The position numbers and the translations under genes are program-made. The notes under the pieces are model-generated. The model saw only the letters and a list, made by a program, of their open reading frames with translations. It was not told where the DNA came from and ran no database searches. A stretch of 64,000 nt of DNA. It comes from Acetobacter estunensis. GTDB lineage: Bacteria; Pseudomonadota; Alphaproteobacteria; Acetobacterales; Acetobacteraceae. The stretch lies in contig NZ_JAHRDV010000011.1 of assembly GCF_019083805.1 (NCBI RefSeq), positions 1-64,000 on the forward strand, read 5' to 3'. Within the stretch, counting starts at the first letter, position 1, and each line of letters opens with the position of its first letter. This document shows positions 25,467-34,530 of this stretch, in pieces.

Positions 25467-26249
25467 ATGACACCCGATCTCGCCCAGACCGTTCTGGGAC
25501 TGCTTTCAGGCGGGCTGGTCGGCTTCACCCTCGGGCTGATCGGCGGCGGCGGGTCTATTCTCGCCGTGCCGCTGATGGTCTATGTCGTGGGCGTGCCCGA
25601 CCCGCATGTGGCCATCGGTACCAGCGCCCTGACAGTGGCCGTCAACGCGCTGGGCGGCCTTGTGCAACACGCCCGCAGCCACACGGTGAAATGGCGGTGC
25701 GCCGCCATCTATGCCTCCTGCGGCGTCGTGGGCGCGTTGCTGGGGGCGCATCTGGGCAAGATCGTGGACGGACAGAAACTGCTTCTGCTCTTCGCGGGCC
25801 TGATGATCATCGTGGGCGTTCTCACCCTGCGCGGCCGCCACAATGTCGGCTGCGAAGGCGCCTCCTGCAACCGCGAGAATGTCGGCAAGGTGATGCTCTA
25901 CGGCACCGGAACCGGTGCCCTGTCAGGCTTTTTTGGGATCGGGGGCGGTTTTCTCATTGTGCCCGGCCTGATGGCGTCCACCCACATGCCAGTGCTCAAC
26001 GCCGTCGGGACATCGCTCGTCGCCGTCGCCGCCTTTGGGTTGAGCACGGCAGCTAGTTACATGATGTCGGGCTATGTGGACTGGCAGCTTGCCGTTCTGT
26101 TCATCGTGGGCGGCCTGATCGGCACACTGGCCGGAAGCCGCATGGCCTGCCGTCTGGCCGGCACAACGGGACGACTGACCACCATTCTGGCCTGCATCAT
26201 CTTCGCTGTTGCCGTCTTCATCATCTGGAAAGGCGTCGCCGCGCTCTGA
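25467..26249 (+). CDS. TauE/SafE-family sulfite exporter
   Basis: Membrane permease of 260 residues with eight or so hydrophobic helices in the two-fold repeat of the family: GLVGFTLGLIGGGGSILAVPL in the first half and GALSGFFGIGGGFLIVPGL in the second. It starts one nucleotide after the SQR stop, so it belongs to the same operon. In this setting it most likely exports sulfite produced by the persulfide dioxygenase. A cysteine pair in the central loop (GCEGASCNRE) is seen in this subgroup. Confidence 0.87.
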   Translation: MTPDLAQTVLGLLSGGLVGFTLGLIGGGGSILAVPLMVYVVGVPDPHVAIGTSALTVAVNALGGLVQHARSHTVKWRCAAIYASCGVVGALLGAHLGKIVDGQKLLLLFAGLMIIVGVLTLRGRHNVGCEGASCNRENVGKVMLYGTGTGALSGFFGIGGGFLIVPGLMASTHMPVLNAVGTSLVAVAAFGLSTAASYMMSGYVDWQLAVLFIVGGLIGTLAGSRMACRLAGTTGRLTTILACIIFAVAVFIIWKGVAAL

Positions 26250-26256
26250 GCGGCAC

Positions 26257-26484
26257 TCACCCCGCTGGCGGACGGTTGAGGCGCCAGGCGTTTTCCAGCG
26301 CCGTCACCGCGTCGGGGTCACCTTCGGCCCATCGGCCCTCGACACCCGGCGCATGAACGAGAGCACGCCATGTTCCACTACCTTCCGCACGTTCGATCTT
26401 CACCGCCCACTGCTCAGGAAGACGGCTCATCACGCGCTCGAAGCGTTGCGCGAGAGTGGCGGGTTTGGCGTAGTTGTGTCCCAT
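26257..26484 (-). CDS. Conserved hypothetical protein (75 residues)
   Basis: A 75-residue soluble protein starting at ATG 26484 with a weak site. It has a helical N-terminus (LAQRFERVMSRLPEQWAVKIE) and a strand-like WRALVHAPGVEGRWAEGD segment, ending in a Trp/Arg helix and PPAG. No membrane segment or catalytic motif. It converges on the TauE gene with 7 nt between stops. The codon use is backbone-like, so I regard it as genuine. Function unknown. Confidence 0.6.
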   Translation of the reverse strand: MGHNYAKPATLAQRFERVMSRLPEQWAVKIERAEGSGTWRALVHAPGVEGRWAEGDPDAVTALENAWRLNRPPAG

Positions 26485-26601
26485 GATTGTCCGGTACTCA
26501 TCTTATCAGAATATCGTTTTACTGGAACGCCACGCTTCCGAAGCGTCGATCAGAGGCACTCCTTAAAAACCTATACTCCTTGTTCCGGCGGCGCTCAAAA
26601 A

Positions 26602-27468
26602 TCACGCACCTATCCGTTGCACCTGCAATCCACAGATTTCACAACATTTCAAAAAGAACGACATTCTCTCTGGTGGCACAAACGCATGATTCCAAGCTTC
26701 TGCATCATAGGTAACTTCCTGTGCTTCAATCACCGTCTGTGGCCTCAGCCTGAAGTCACGATATCCACTGGACGAAAGAAAATCCTGCAATCCCTGAAAC
26801 TGCGCCGGAGGCAACACTTCCACCAGAAGGATGGGACGGTCCTTCTGAATGGTCTGGTATCCGCCTGCCAGAAAGGCGTGCTCATGCCCCTCTATGTCCA
26901 CCTTCACAAGGGAGATCGGTTCTTTCAGCTTCAATGAGTCCAGAGTCTGCGCCATCACGTCCACATGGGACGGGCAGTTACCCTTGAACGATGCCTCAAG
27001 AGAGCAACTGGTTTCCAGAACACCTTCCGTCTTTTCCGGGACATACAACGCAACCTGCTCAGAGCGGTCACTCAGCGCCACGGGATAGACAGCAATCCGA
27101 TCACCGAAATCATTCAGTGCAATGTTGTGTTCCAACACTTTCAGAATTTCAGGAAAAGGTTCGAACGCTTTCACATGAACTCTGGGATCGGCCGCACAGG
27201 CGAGAATTGAATAAATCCCGGTATTCGCCCCAACGTCCATGAAAACACCGGGAGCTTCAGAAAGACAGGTCAGGATAAACTGTGGCAAAGGAGGTTCAAA
27301 ACTACCATTGCGAATGGCCCGCCCAACCTGATCGCTACCACCACACTCATCAAACTGAAAACGCCTGCCGCAAAACACCACGGATTGTGCGGAAGATTCA
27401 GGAGGAACGGGCGAAAGGGTTCTATCTTTTTTGAATAACCCCAGAAAATTCCGGAAACTCTTATTCAC
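26602..27468 (-). CDS. FkbM-family methyltransferase
   Basis: SAM-dependent methyltransferase of 288 residues. The SAM-binding glycine motif is GVFMDVGANTGIYSILA (family form DVGANxG), followed by KAFEPFPEILKVLEHNI (acidic ribose ligand), and the later VKVDIEGHEHAFLAGG motif that marks FkbM. Such enzymes methylate sugars or polyketides; the acceptor here is not evident. Its GC looks somewhat lower than the neighbours, which fits surface-polysaccharide genes. There is no glycan gene cluster nearby. Confidence 0.85.
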   Translation of the reverse strand: MNKSFRNFLGLFKKDRTLSPVPPESSAQSVVFCGRRFQFDECGGSDQVGRAIRNGSFEPPLPQFILTCLSEAPGVFMDVGANTGIYSILACAADPRVHVKAFEPFPEILKVLEHNIALNDFGDRIAVYPVALSDRSEQVALYVPEKTEGVLETSCSLEASFKGNCPSHVDVMAQTLDSLKLKEPISLVKVDIEGHEHAFLAGGYQTIQKDRPILLVEVLPPAQFQGLQDFLSSSGYRDFRLRPQTVIEAQEVTYDAEAWNHAFVPPERMSFFLKCCEICGLQVQRIGA

Positions 27469-27492
27469 ATCCCGATTCCTTTTTGGCCTGAA

Positions 27493-30384
27493 CTAGTAAA
27501 GCCCACCCATGCCAATATCGCCACTGGCCGGCTGCGGAGGGCCGGATGGTGCCGCACCCGCGGCAGGCGCTCCTCCGCCGGATGACGCCCCACCGTTTGC
27601 GGCCGCTGCTCCACCACCTTCGGACATGTCCGTTTCGGAATCCGGCAGGTTCTCAGCCCCCGTATCCGCCGCTGTCAGTTCCCCTGTGCCTGCCGAACCA
27701 TTGAGATTTGCGCTCTCACCCGGCACCTGATCGGCCTTGAAGGCGTCAATCGCCATGCCGCGCCCGGTGTCATAGCGCACCAATGTCACGCCATCGGGCA
27801 CACGGAAATCCACCTTGGGACGATCCGCGAGCGCCACTTTCATCACCCGGTTCCACAGCGGCCCGGCAATCGCGCCGCCGGTCTCATTCTTGCCCAGCGA
27901 TTGGGGTGAGTCGAAACCGATCCACACCACTGTCACCACATCGGCGGAATATCCGGCGAACCACGCATCGTTGAAATTCTGGCTCGTACCGGTTTTGCCC
28001 GCGATGGGCGCGTCTATGCCTTTCCCCGCCTGCACACCGGTGCCACGCCGGATGACGTCCTGCATCATCGTCGTGATCTGGAACGCGCTGGCGGCGTCAC
28101 TCACACGCGGTCGGCTGTCGTTGAGCACGGGAAGATCGTCCTTGCCCGGCCCGGTCGGTGCTGCCACGGCCGGGGGAGCTGCTCCGGGTGGAACAGCGGG
28201 TGCCGCAGGCCCGGCCGCGCCCCCGGAATCGGCCGTCGGGAACACGGCGCTCGGACCACCCGCATCCGGCACCTGCGAATCCGACGCGCGGGTGGCGCTG
28301 AGCGTCAGCCCCTCGGGCCGCCAGATGACGTGACCGTCACGGTCCTGCACATCATCGATCAGCGTTGGCGTGACCTTGCGACCACCGTTGGCAATAGTGG
28401 CATAGGCTCCGGTCTCACGCAGCACGGTCGTCTCCACGGCACCGAGGGCCGCAGGCAGCACATGCGGCATGTCCTGCACCAGCCCGATGTCCTGCGCCGT
28501 CTGCGCGACGGTCTTCATGCCGATATGCGCGGCCAGACGAATGGTGACGAGGTTGCGCGATTCCCGCAGCGCGTCATGCAGGGTCGTCGGTCCCCAGAAA
28601 TCCTTCTCATAATTGTTCGGGTGCCAGTCACCGTACGAGACGGCGGAGTCCTGAAACTGCTGCGAGGGCGAAATGCCCTGCTGCATGGCCGCGAGATAGA
28701 CGAACGGCTTGAAGGACGATCCCGGCTGACGAAGCGCCTGTGTCGCCCGATTGAACTGCGAGGCCTCGAAAGACCAGCCACCCACCATGGCCAGCACGCG
28801 CCCGGTGCGCACATCCATCGTGACGATCGCGCCCTCGATCTTGGGCACCTGCCGCAATGCCACATGGCCACCTTCGGCCTGCGGCTCGATCATCACGACA
28901 TCCCCCACGCGCGGCAAACGCCAGCGACGGATCCAGCCGAGATCACGCGGTAGAAGAGTCGCGCGACGCGGCGCCCCTCCCTCAATCCAGCCCACGCCAC
29001 CCGTGGCATCCAGAACCACAGCCAGTCGCCAGCGATCGAGCATTCCTGCCGGACGCGGCAGAGCCGTCAGCGCAGGCACCCACGCCGCATCGTCCTGCGC
29101 GCTGGTCCGGGTAAAGCCCTCGAAATGATGAACCGGTCCGCGCCAGCCGCCATGCGAGCGGTCATAATCCATCAGACCATCACGCAGCACGTTGGTGGCC
29201 GTCGTCTGGAGCGCCGGGTCGAGGCTGGTGTGAACGTCCAGTCCGCCCTGCATGGTCTGTTGCGTGCCGTAGCGCTCGATCAGTTCGCGCCGCACTTCCT
29301 CGCTGAACCACTCGGACCCCGGTTCCGGCCCCGGACGACGGAAACTGTGCGCGGCCAGCGGTTCCTGCATGGCGGCCTGCGCGGCATCGGACGGCAGCCA
29401 GCCAAGCTCCTCCATCCGTTCCAGCACCCAGTTGCGTCGCCCGCGCGCCGCATCGGGGAAGCGCCACGGATTGTAATTGGTGGGGGATTTGGGCAGCGCG
29501 CCGAGGAAAGCGGCCTCGGCATCGTCAAGCTGATCCAGCGGCTTGCCGAAATAGGCCTGCGAAGCCGCGCCGATGCCATAGGCACCGTTCCCGAGATAGA
29601 TCTCGTTGAGATAGATCTCGAGAATCTTCTCCTTGGGCAGCACCTGTTCAATACGCAGGGCAAGGAACGCCTCCTTGGCCTTGCGCTCGATCGAAACGGC
29701 GTTGGACCCCAGCAGCATCACGCGCGCCACCTGCTGCGTGATGGTGGACGCACCGATCGGGCGCCGCCCATGACCACGCGCAAGATCGGTCAGGCCCGCG
29801 CGCAGGATGGCCACCGGATCGACGCCCTTATGGGTCCAGAACTTCTGATCCTCCGCAGCGAGGAAAGCGTTCTTCACACGATCGGGGATGGCGGAGTACG
29901 GCACGAAAATACGGCGTTCGGACGCCAGTTCCGCGATCAGCCGGTCATCGTTGGAGTAAAGGCGGCTCATCACCGGCGGCTGATAGGATTGCAGCCCCTG
30001 CACAGTGGGCAAGTCCGAAACCAGTCCGGTGTATTTATACCACACCACCACAGCCGCCGTGGCCGTCCCAAGCAGCAGGACCGCCAAGGTGGAGCCGAGA
30101 AAACGACGCCACATGCGAAAACGCGGGCGACGGGGCGGTCCGCCCCAGCCCCCACCGGAGCCTCCTCCGCCCGACGCTCCTCCTCCGGAACCGCCACCGG
30201 CATCATGGCCACCACCGTCCAGCCGGTCCGATCCCGTCGCCCGCAGATCTCCCCCGCCGAAGGAATCCGCCATCCAGATAGTCTGGGCCCCCTCTCCAAC
30301 AAGTGCAGGCACACCGGCAAACACACCCATATCGGGCGTTACCACGGACAGGGCAGGACGAAAGAAGGGCAAACGGACTGTCAT
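27493..30384 (-). CDS. mrcA: Class A penicillin-binding protein 1A (glycosyltransferase/transpeptidase)
   Basis: Bifunctional peptidoglycan synthase. The 963-residue frame has a Gly-rich N-terminal cytoplasmic segment (about 40-85), one transmembrane helix (TLAVLLLGTATAAVVVWY), the GT51 domain with EDQKFWTHKGVD and GASTITQQVARV, and the transpeptidase with QPGSSFKPF (nucleophile Ser, SxxK), SRN and AGKTGTSQNFNDAWF. The C-terminal ~90 residues are low-complexity Gly/Ala/Pro/Ser. The start is uncertain: ATG 30384 is the longest, and ATG 30273 (MADSFGGG) would give a more ordinary N-terminus. Confidence 0.95.
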   Translation of the reverse strand: MTVRLPFFRPALSVVTPDMGVFAGVPALVGEGAQTIWMADSFGGGDLRATGSDRLDGGGHDAGGGSGGGASGGGGSGGGWGGPPRRPRFRMWRRFLGSTLAVLLLGTATAAVVVWYKYTGLVSDLPTVQGLQSYQPPVMSRLYSNDDRLIAELASERRIFVPYSAIPDRVKNAFLAAEDQKFWTHKGVDPVAILRAGLTDLARGHGRRPIGASTITQQVARVMLLGSNAVSIERKAKEAFLALRIEQVLPKEKILEIYLNEIYLGNGAYGIGAASQAYFGKPLDQLDDAEAAFLGALPKSPTNYNPWRFPDAARGRRNWVLERMEELGWLPSDAAQAAMQEPLAAHSFRRPGPEPGSEWFSEEVRRELIERYGTQQTMQGGLDVHTSLDPALQTTATNVLRDGLMDYDRSHGGWRGPVHHFEGFTRTSAQDDAAWVPALTALPRPAGMLDRWRLAVVLDATGGVGWIEGGAPRRATLLPRDLGWIRRWRLPRVGDVVMIEPQAEGGHVALRQVPKIEGAIVTMDVRTGRVLAMVGGWSFEASQFNRATQALRQPGSSFKPFVYLAAMQQGISPSQQFQDSAVSYGDWHPNNYEKDFWGPTTLHDALRESRNLVTIRLAAHIGMKTVAQTAQDIGLVQDMPHVLPAALGAVETTVLRETGAYATIANGGRKVTPTLIDDVQDRDGHVIWRPEGLTLSATRASDSQVPDAGGPSAVFPTADSGGAAGPAAPAVPPGAAPPAVAAPTGPGKDDLPVLNDSRPRVSDAASAFQITTMMQDVIRRGTGVQAGKGIDAPIAGKTGTSQNFNDAWFAGYSADVVTVVWIGFDSPQSLGKNETGGAIAGPLWNRVMKVALADRPKVDFRVPDGVTLVRYDTGRGMAIDAFKADQVPGESANLNGSAGTGELTAADTGAENLPDSETDMSEGGGAAAANGGASSGGGAPAAGAAPSGPPQPASGDIGMGGLY

Positions 30385-30551
30385 GAACGGCTCTCTAGCA
30401 TCGTCGCGGGGCAGCGTCGCCCCCGTTGGCGTCCCCGAAAGGGCGGTGTCCGTCAGATTGTGGCGGTGTGAGGAAAACCATCAGGGAGCCTGTGTGTCGG
30501 GCCTTTCTGACCGCCCCTCATGGCGGTTTTGTGACCGCGCACTCCCGCCGG

Positions 30552-31034
30552 TCAGTCCTCCAGAAGCACTCGCGCCACGGCGTCACGCAGCCGGGAAGCG
30601 GATGGCGGGGTGAGACTGGAATACCAGTTTGTCAGCTCACCCTGGCGATTGATGAGATATTTGAAGAAGTTCCAACGCGGACGAGCGAAAAAGCCGCCTT
30701 CCGCCGCCAACCACCGGAAGAGCGGCGTGGCCTGCGGACCACGCACATGGCATTTTTCCGTCATGGGAAAACTCACGCCGTAATTGCGATGACAGAACGT
30801 CTCGATGTCCGCAGCACTGCCGGGCTCCTGCGCACCGAAATCGTTGCTGGGCACCCCCACGACCACCAGTTCTCCCTCCATCTCCCGCCACAGGGCCTGC
30901 AAGCCTTCGTATTGCGGCGTGAAACCGCATCGGGATGCCGTATTGACGATCAGCAGAGGTTTGCCTTTCCAGCCCGCGAAATCGACGGTTCCGCCCGTCA
31001 GGGCAGGCAGGCTGAAATCATAGGCGCAAGGCAT
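30552..31034 (-). CDS. Glutathione peroxidase family thiol peroxidase
   Basis: A 160-residue thioredoxin-fold peroxidase. The catalytic segment NTASRCGFTPQYEGL has Cys in the place of selenocysteine. The other family signatures are GVPSNDFGAQEPG (Gln of the catalytic tetrad) and RPRWNFFKYLINRQG (Trp/Asn). It reduces hydrogen and lipid peroxides; bacterial Cys forms often use thioredoxin rather than glutathione. The start at 31034 follows GGAG. Confidence 0.92.
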   Translation of the reverse strand: MPCAYDFSLPALTGGTVDFAGWKGKPLLIVNTASRCGFTPQYEGLQALWREMEGELVVVGVPSNDFGAQEPGSAADIETFCHRNYGVSFPMTEKCHVRGPQATPLFRWLAAEGGFFARPRWNFFKYLINRQGELTNWYSSLTPPSASRLRDAVARVLLED

Positions 31035-31162
31035 GGCCGTCTCCGCAGGGGTGATCGTCTCTCCCTCCCCTGCCCTCCATGACCACGTTTGTCGAGAGCA
31101 CCATGGCGACGGTGCAAGGAACCCCTTCCACGCACAGACATTCTTGCAGGAGAAGGAAAGAG

Positions 31163-31792
31163 ATGAAACAAGAGGATTCCCCGAAATCGGCAGGCACGAC
31201 CATTGCGGTCGGACGCGTCCGGACGGGCCACCATCGTTTCATCGGACGATGCGAAATGAGGAGTTCCGCCTTGACCCGACAGTTTCTGGCCGCAACCGTT
31301 GCGATCACCGTCAGCGGTCTTGCAGGCCTTGCGGACACCACCGCTCTGGCCGCCACGCCGGGCGCGCAGGATGCAGGCAGCACTCTTGCCTCCACCGACT
31401 CCGAGGACAAACTCGTTTTCAACATTCGTCAGGCCAATCTGGGACCGGGTTACGCATGGGGTCGCGGCCTGCTGCACTATCGCGGTAAGGATTACGATAT
31501 CCGTGTCGAAGGCGGTGGTGGGCCGGCCATCGGCTATTCCAGCGCTTGTGCTGAAGGCACCATCAGCGATCTGGGATCTCTGGATAAATTCGACACCACT
31601 TTCTGGGCCGTGGCCTCCGAGGCAACAGCAGGCAGCGGCGTCGGACGCATGGCGCTGCAGAACAGCGACGGCACTGAAATCCATCTTCAGGTGAAAAGCC
31701 ACGGAGCACGACTGGCCGCCGCCGCCGCGCGCCTGCGCTTCCATGTGCTTGGCCCGTCCAAGACCACCTTCGCCGCTTCCCGCTGCCCCTGA
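31163..31792 (+). CDS. Secreted hypothetical protein
   Basis: The ATG at 31163 is preceded by AGGAGAAGGAAAG, the best ribosome site in the area; a later ATG at 31256 has none. From 31163 there are 209 residues with an unusually long basic n-region before the hydrophobic segment (FLAATVAITVSGLAGLA), so the signal peptide may be of the long type or the true start may still be 31256. The mature part has a beta-rich pattern (LVFNIRQANLGPGYAWGRGLLHYRGKD, GGGGPAIGYSSACAEG). No catalytic motif. Located 11 nt before lpxB and likely co-transcribed with it. Confidence 0.6.
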   Translation: MKQEDSPKSAGTTIAVGRVRTGHHRFIGRCEMRSSALTRQFLAATVAITVSGLAGLADTTALAATPGAQDAGSTLASTDSEDKLVFNIRQANLGPGYAWGRGLLHYRGKDYDIRVEGGGGPAIGYSSACAEGTISDLGSLDKFDTTFWAVASEATAGSGVGRMALQNSDGTEIHLQVKSHGARLAAAAARLRFHVLGPSKTTFAASRCP

Positions 31793-31803
31793 TTTCCACC
31801 CCC

Positions 31804-32973
31804 ATGTCTCCCCCCGAGGCTCCACTGATCTGGCTTCTCGCGGGGGAGGCCAGCGGTGACGTGCTGGGCGCACGCCTGATGGCAGCACTCCGGCATCGTT
31901 GCCCGCAGGCCCGCTTCACAGGCATCGGCGGTCCACGCATGGAGCAGGCGGGGTTGCACAGCCTGTTTCCCATGCGCGACCTCGCCGTGATGGGGCTGGT
32001 CGAAATCCTGCCGCGCATCCGTCATCTGTCTCGTCGCCTCGATCAGGCTGTGACCGACATCGAGCGCCAACGTCCAGATCTTGTCGTGACCATCGACAGT
32101 CCCGGTTTCGCCCTGCGCCTGCTGCGCCGCATCAAGGATCTAGGCATCCCCCGTGTGCATTATGTGGCCCCACAGGTCTGGGCTTGGCGCGAACACCGGG
32201 TGAAAAAGTTTCCCGGCCTGTGGGATCGGCTTCTGGTGCTTTTACCGTTTGAAGAAGACTTCTTCCGTCATCATGGTCTCGCGGCCCGCTTCGTGGGGCA
32301 TCCCGTACTCCAGTCCGGCGCAGACACGGGAGACGCCGCCCGCTTTCGCGCCCGCCATCACATTCCCGAACAGGCGCCCGTGCTGGTGCTGATGCCCGGA
32401 AGCCGCCGTTCGGAAGCGCCACGCCTGTTGCCGGTCTTCGGCGCGATGCTCACGCTTCTGCGCCGGCGTCTGCCGGATGTGGTGCCGGTCATTCCGGTTT
32501 CGCCCGTCGTGGCCGAAACGGTGCTGAAGGCCACGGCAGACTGGCCCGTCCGTCCGATAATCGTGACCGATCTGGCAGACAAGCACGACGCCTTCGCCGC
32601 CGCCGCCGCCGCTCTCACCAAGTCCGGCACGTCCACTCTTGAACTTGCGCTGGCGGGCGTGCCCATGGCCGTGACCTATCGGGTCAATCCCCTCACCGCC
32701 TTTCTTGCCCGCCGGCTGATCCGCGTGCCCTATGTCGCGATGGTGAACCTGCTGTCGGGTCACGCTCTTGTGCCCGAACTTCTGCAACAGGACTGCCGTC
32801 CCGACCGACTGGCCGAAACTGTGGTGCAACTGATGACGGACCCCGTCCAGCGCGCACGTCAGAAAGCGGGATTTACCGAACTTCTGCGCGGCCTTCAGGG
32901 ACCGGGCCATCTGGATCCGGCGGATGCCGCCGCCACGGACATTCTCTCCCTCCTTCACTCCGCCTCCTGCTGA
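31804..32973 (+). CDS. lpxB: Lipid-A-disaccharide synthase
   Basis: GT19 glycosyltransferase that joins UDP-2,3-diacylglucosamine and lipid X into the lipid A disaccharide. 389 residues, the usual size. Signatures: WLLAGEASGDVLGARLM at the start, FTGIGGPRMEQAGL, VVTIDSPGFALRLL, the HYVAPQVWAWREHRVK motif and KSGTSTLELALAGVPMAVTYR near the C-terminus. It is normally next to lpxA/fabZ, but here it stands apart behind a secreted protein gene. Confidence 0.96.
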   Translation: MSPPEAPLIWLLAGEASGDVLGARLMAALRHRCPQARFTGIGGPRMEQAGLHSLFPMRDLAVMGLVEILPRIRHLSRRLDQAVTDIERQRPDLVVTIDSPGFALRLLRRIKDLGIPRVHYVAPQVWAWREHRVKKFPGLWDRLLVLLPFEEDFFRHHGLAARFVGHPVLQSGADTGDAARFRARHHIPEQAPVLVLMPGSRRSEAPRLLPVFGAMLTLLRRRLPDVVPVIPVSPVVAETVLKATADWPVRPIIVTDLADKHDAFAAAAAALTKSGTSTLELALAGVPMAVTYRVNPLTAFLARRLIRVPYVAMVNLLSGHALVPELLQQDCRPDRLAETVVQLMTDPVQRARQKAGFTELLRGLQGPGHLDPADAAATDILSLLHSASC

Positions 32974-33089
32974 ACGGACAAGCTTCGGTCACCCGTCCAC
33001 CAGCCATGTGCGTCAGCCGCTTCCTGCACACGTCTCATCATGCTTGCTTGCAGCGGAACCCAAGGGGCAGCGGAGGAGGAAAAAGCGGC

Positions 33090-33599
33090 ATGCACCGAGC
33101 AGTTACAGCGATGGTGGGATTGCTCGTTCTCTCTGGCACAGCCACAGCGCAGCAGGTCCGTATCTGCGCCCAGCAGGATCCGATCGATGCGGCCGCGTGG
33201 CATCAGCTTTTCGCCAACGGACCGATTGGAGTTCCGGCTGATACGATTTTCGTATTCGCAGGCTATTCGAAAGGACCGCCCACTGCCTTGGCCAGCAACA
33301 CGGTCGAGGGCGAGAAACGCACCGAGGCGTTCATCACTACCGCCCCTGCCTCTCTCACGCAGGCAAAACCCTGCGCGACAGTGGCGGCCATGGTGGGGCG
33401 TTCGGAAACCTGGGTCTGGAACGGTCAGCCCATCCGCCCTGACAAATTGCAATATTTTCAGGTCTTCGGACTGCTGACGCCAGATGGCGTGGACACGTCC
33501 TTCGACGCCTCCGGCGCCTCCATGCAATGGGCGGCCCAGAACCAGCAGCTCGATGCCCGTGTAATCTCCACCCTTACCGCTCCACGGGACGTGCCCTGA
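33090..33599 (+). CDS. Secreted hypothetical protein (169 residues)
   Basis: ATG at 33090 follows GGAGGAGG. A signal peptide is clear (AVTAMVGLLVLSGTATA, cleavage near residue 20). The mature part carries two Cys (RICAQQ, KPCATV) that could pair, and a central IFVFAGYSKGPPTALASNTVEG segment. No known domain is recognised. It lies 116 nt after lpxB and is followed by a T-containing hairpin. Confidence 0.55.
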   Translation: MHRAVTAMVGLLVLSGTATAQQVRICAQQDPIDAAAWHQLFANGPIGVPADTIFVFAGYSKGPPTALASNTVEGEKRTEAFITTAPASLTQAKPCATVAAMVGRSETWVWNGQPIRPDKLQYFQVFGLLTPDGVDTSFDASGASMQWAAQNQQLDARVISTLTAPRDVP

Positions 33600-33611
33600 A
33601 ACGCAAGGTCG

Positions 33612-33633
33612 CCGTTTTTCCAACAAAAAACGG
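33612..33633 (+). terminator. Probable terminator hairpin
   Basis: CCGTTTTT (33612-33619) pairs with AAAAACGG (33626-33633) with a 6-nt loop, 12 nt after the preceding stop. The T-rich segment TTCATTCTT follows. AT-rich stem and weak T-run make it a moderate terminator. Confidence 0.45.
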
Positions 33634-33723
33634 TTCATTCTTACACTTTGAAACGGGTATGCCGTATTACCAGCCGATACGGTCTCGCAAACTATGCCTT
33701 GGAATAACAGCAGGATGTTGCTG

Positions 33724-34128
33724 ATGAAAAAGATAGGTCTCACCACCCTTACCCTTTTGACCCTGGCCGTCACAGCGACCGATCTGCGCGCCCAGACCTC
33801 GGATGGCGGAGGTGGCTGGCAGTCAATCGGTCAATCCATGTTCGATGCCGCGCGTCAGTCCGGTGAAAACGCGGTGCGCCAGAATCTGCAGAACACCACT
33901 TCGGGCGTGGACAATCGAATCAACGACTATCGTAACGGTCTGATTCAGCGTGAGCAGTCGGCCACCAACTCCTGGCAGCAGGACAAGGATAGCGTGAACA
34001 ATCGCATCAACAGCTATCGCGACGGCGTATCCAACCGTGAGCAGGCTGCAACCGATGCATGGAAACAGAAGAAAGACCAGCTCAAGGCCACCCGGGATTC
34101 GGCGAACTCCCTTCTGGGTCAGTGGTGA
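33724..34128 (+). CDS. Secreted protein with two 29-residue tandem repeats
   Basis: 134 residues from ATG 33724 (an ATG three codons earlier is possible). The signal peptide is typical (KKIGLTTLTLLTLAVTATDLRA). After a Gly/Ser/Gln-rich stretch come two adjacent 29-residue repeats, residues 62-90 and 91-119, which I align at 17 of 29 identical positions; shared core is NRIN-YR-G, REQ-AT, W-Q-KD. The repeats are highly charged and polar, probably helical. Periplasmic or secreted; no family recognised. An inverted repeat CCGTAT...ATACGG (33662-33682) lies upstream. Confidence 0.6.
   Translation: MKKIGLTTLTLLTLAVTATDLRAQTSDGGGGWQSIGQSMFDAARQSGENAVRQNLQNTTSGVDNRINDYRNGLIQREQSATNSWQQDKDSVNNRINSYRDGVSNREQAATDAWKQKKDQLKATRDSANSLLGQW
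33907..34080 (+). repeat. Two 87-bp coding tandem repeats
   Basis: The DNA behind the two 29-residue repeats of the secreted protein: first unit 33907-33993, second 33994-34080. They are similar but not identical at the base level, with differences that change amino acids conservatively, so the duplication is old and under coding constraint. Confidence 0.7.
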
Positions 34129-34530
34129 CACGCGCATATTTTGCGAAAAAGTTACCACTTGCGATGCCATAAACGGTGGATGAACTGAGGCCTGCACGAC
34201 CTCAGTTCATCGGGGCTTCCGTCTCGATAAAAAGCCGGTTTCTCGCGCGCGTCCTCAAATGGTCACCGAACACACCCCAACATTCGTCCACGCTCGGCAG
34301 AAAGAGCAGCAACGTCTCAACGGAGCATGACGGGCGTTTTGCCATGGCCCGGCGCACGGCACCGCGCATTTCACTCGGGCTTATCTTTCCACACGCACCC
34401 CGCGTTTACCTTCCTGCAAAAAATACCGGGCACAAAAAGGAGAACTGGAAATCTGTGCTCGTGACAGAGTATAGGGTGTCCCACAGATCACACTCCACAG
34501 GGGTATGATCACCAACAAAACCGGTGTCCC
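34129..34530. other. Gene-poor stretch with one stem-loop
   Basis: About 400 nt with no convincing gene. A 12-bp perfect stem, GATGAACTGAGG (34179-34190) with CCTCAGTTCATC (34200-34211), loop 9 nt, follows the repeat-protein gene by 50 nt and may be its 3' end, though no T-run follows. A 110-codon frame at 34176-34508 lacks a ribosome site and protein-like composition and is not called. AAAAGGAGAACTGG around 34435 resembles a ribosome site but leads only to very short frames. Confidence 0.4.

Noticed and set aside
30514..30540. ACCGCC-cctcat-GGCGGT followed by TTTTG between PBP1A and glutathione peroxidase
   Set aside because: It resembles a terminator on the + strand, but no + strand gene is transcribed into it; on the minus strand it lacks a T-run.
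34176..34508. 110-codon + strand frame in the gap before the CNNM gene
   Set aside because: Start lies in a stem-loop, no ribosome site, basic random-looking composition.
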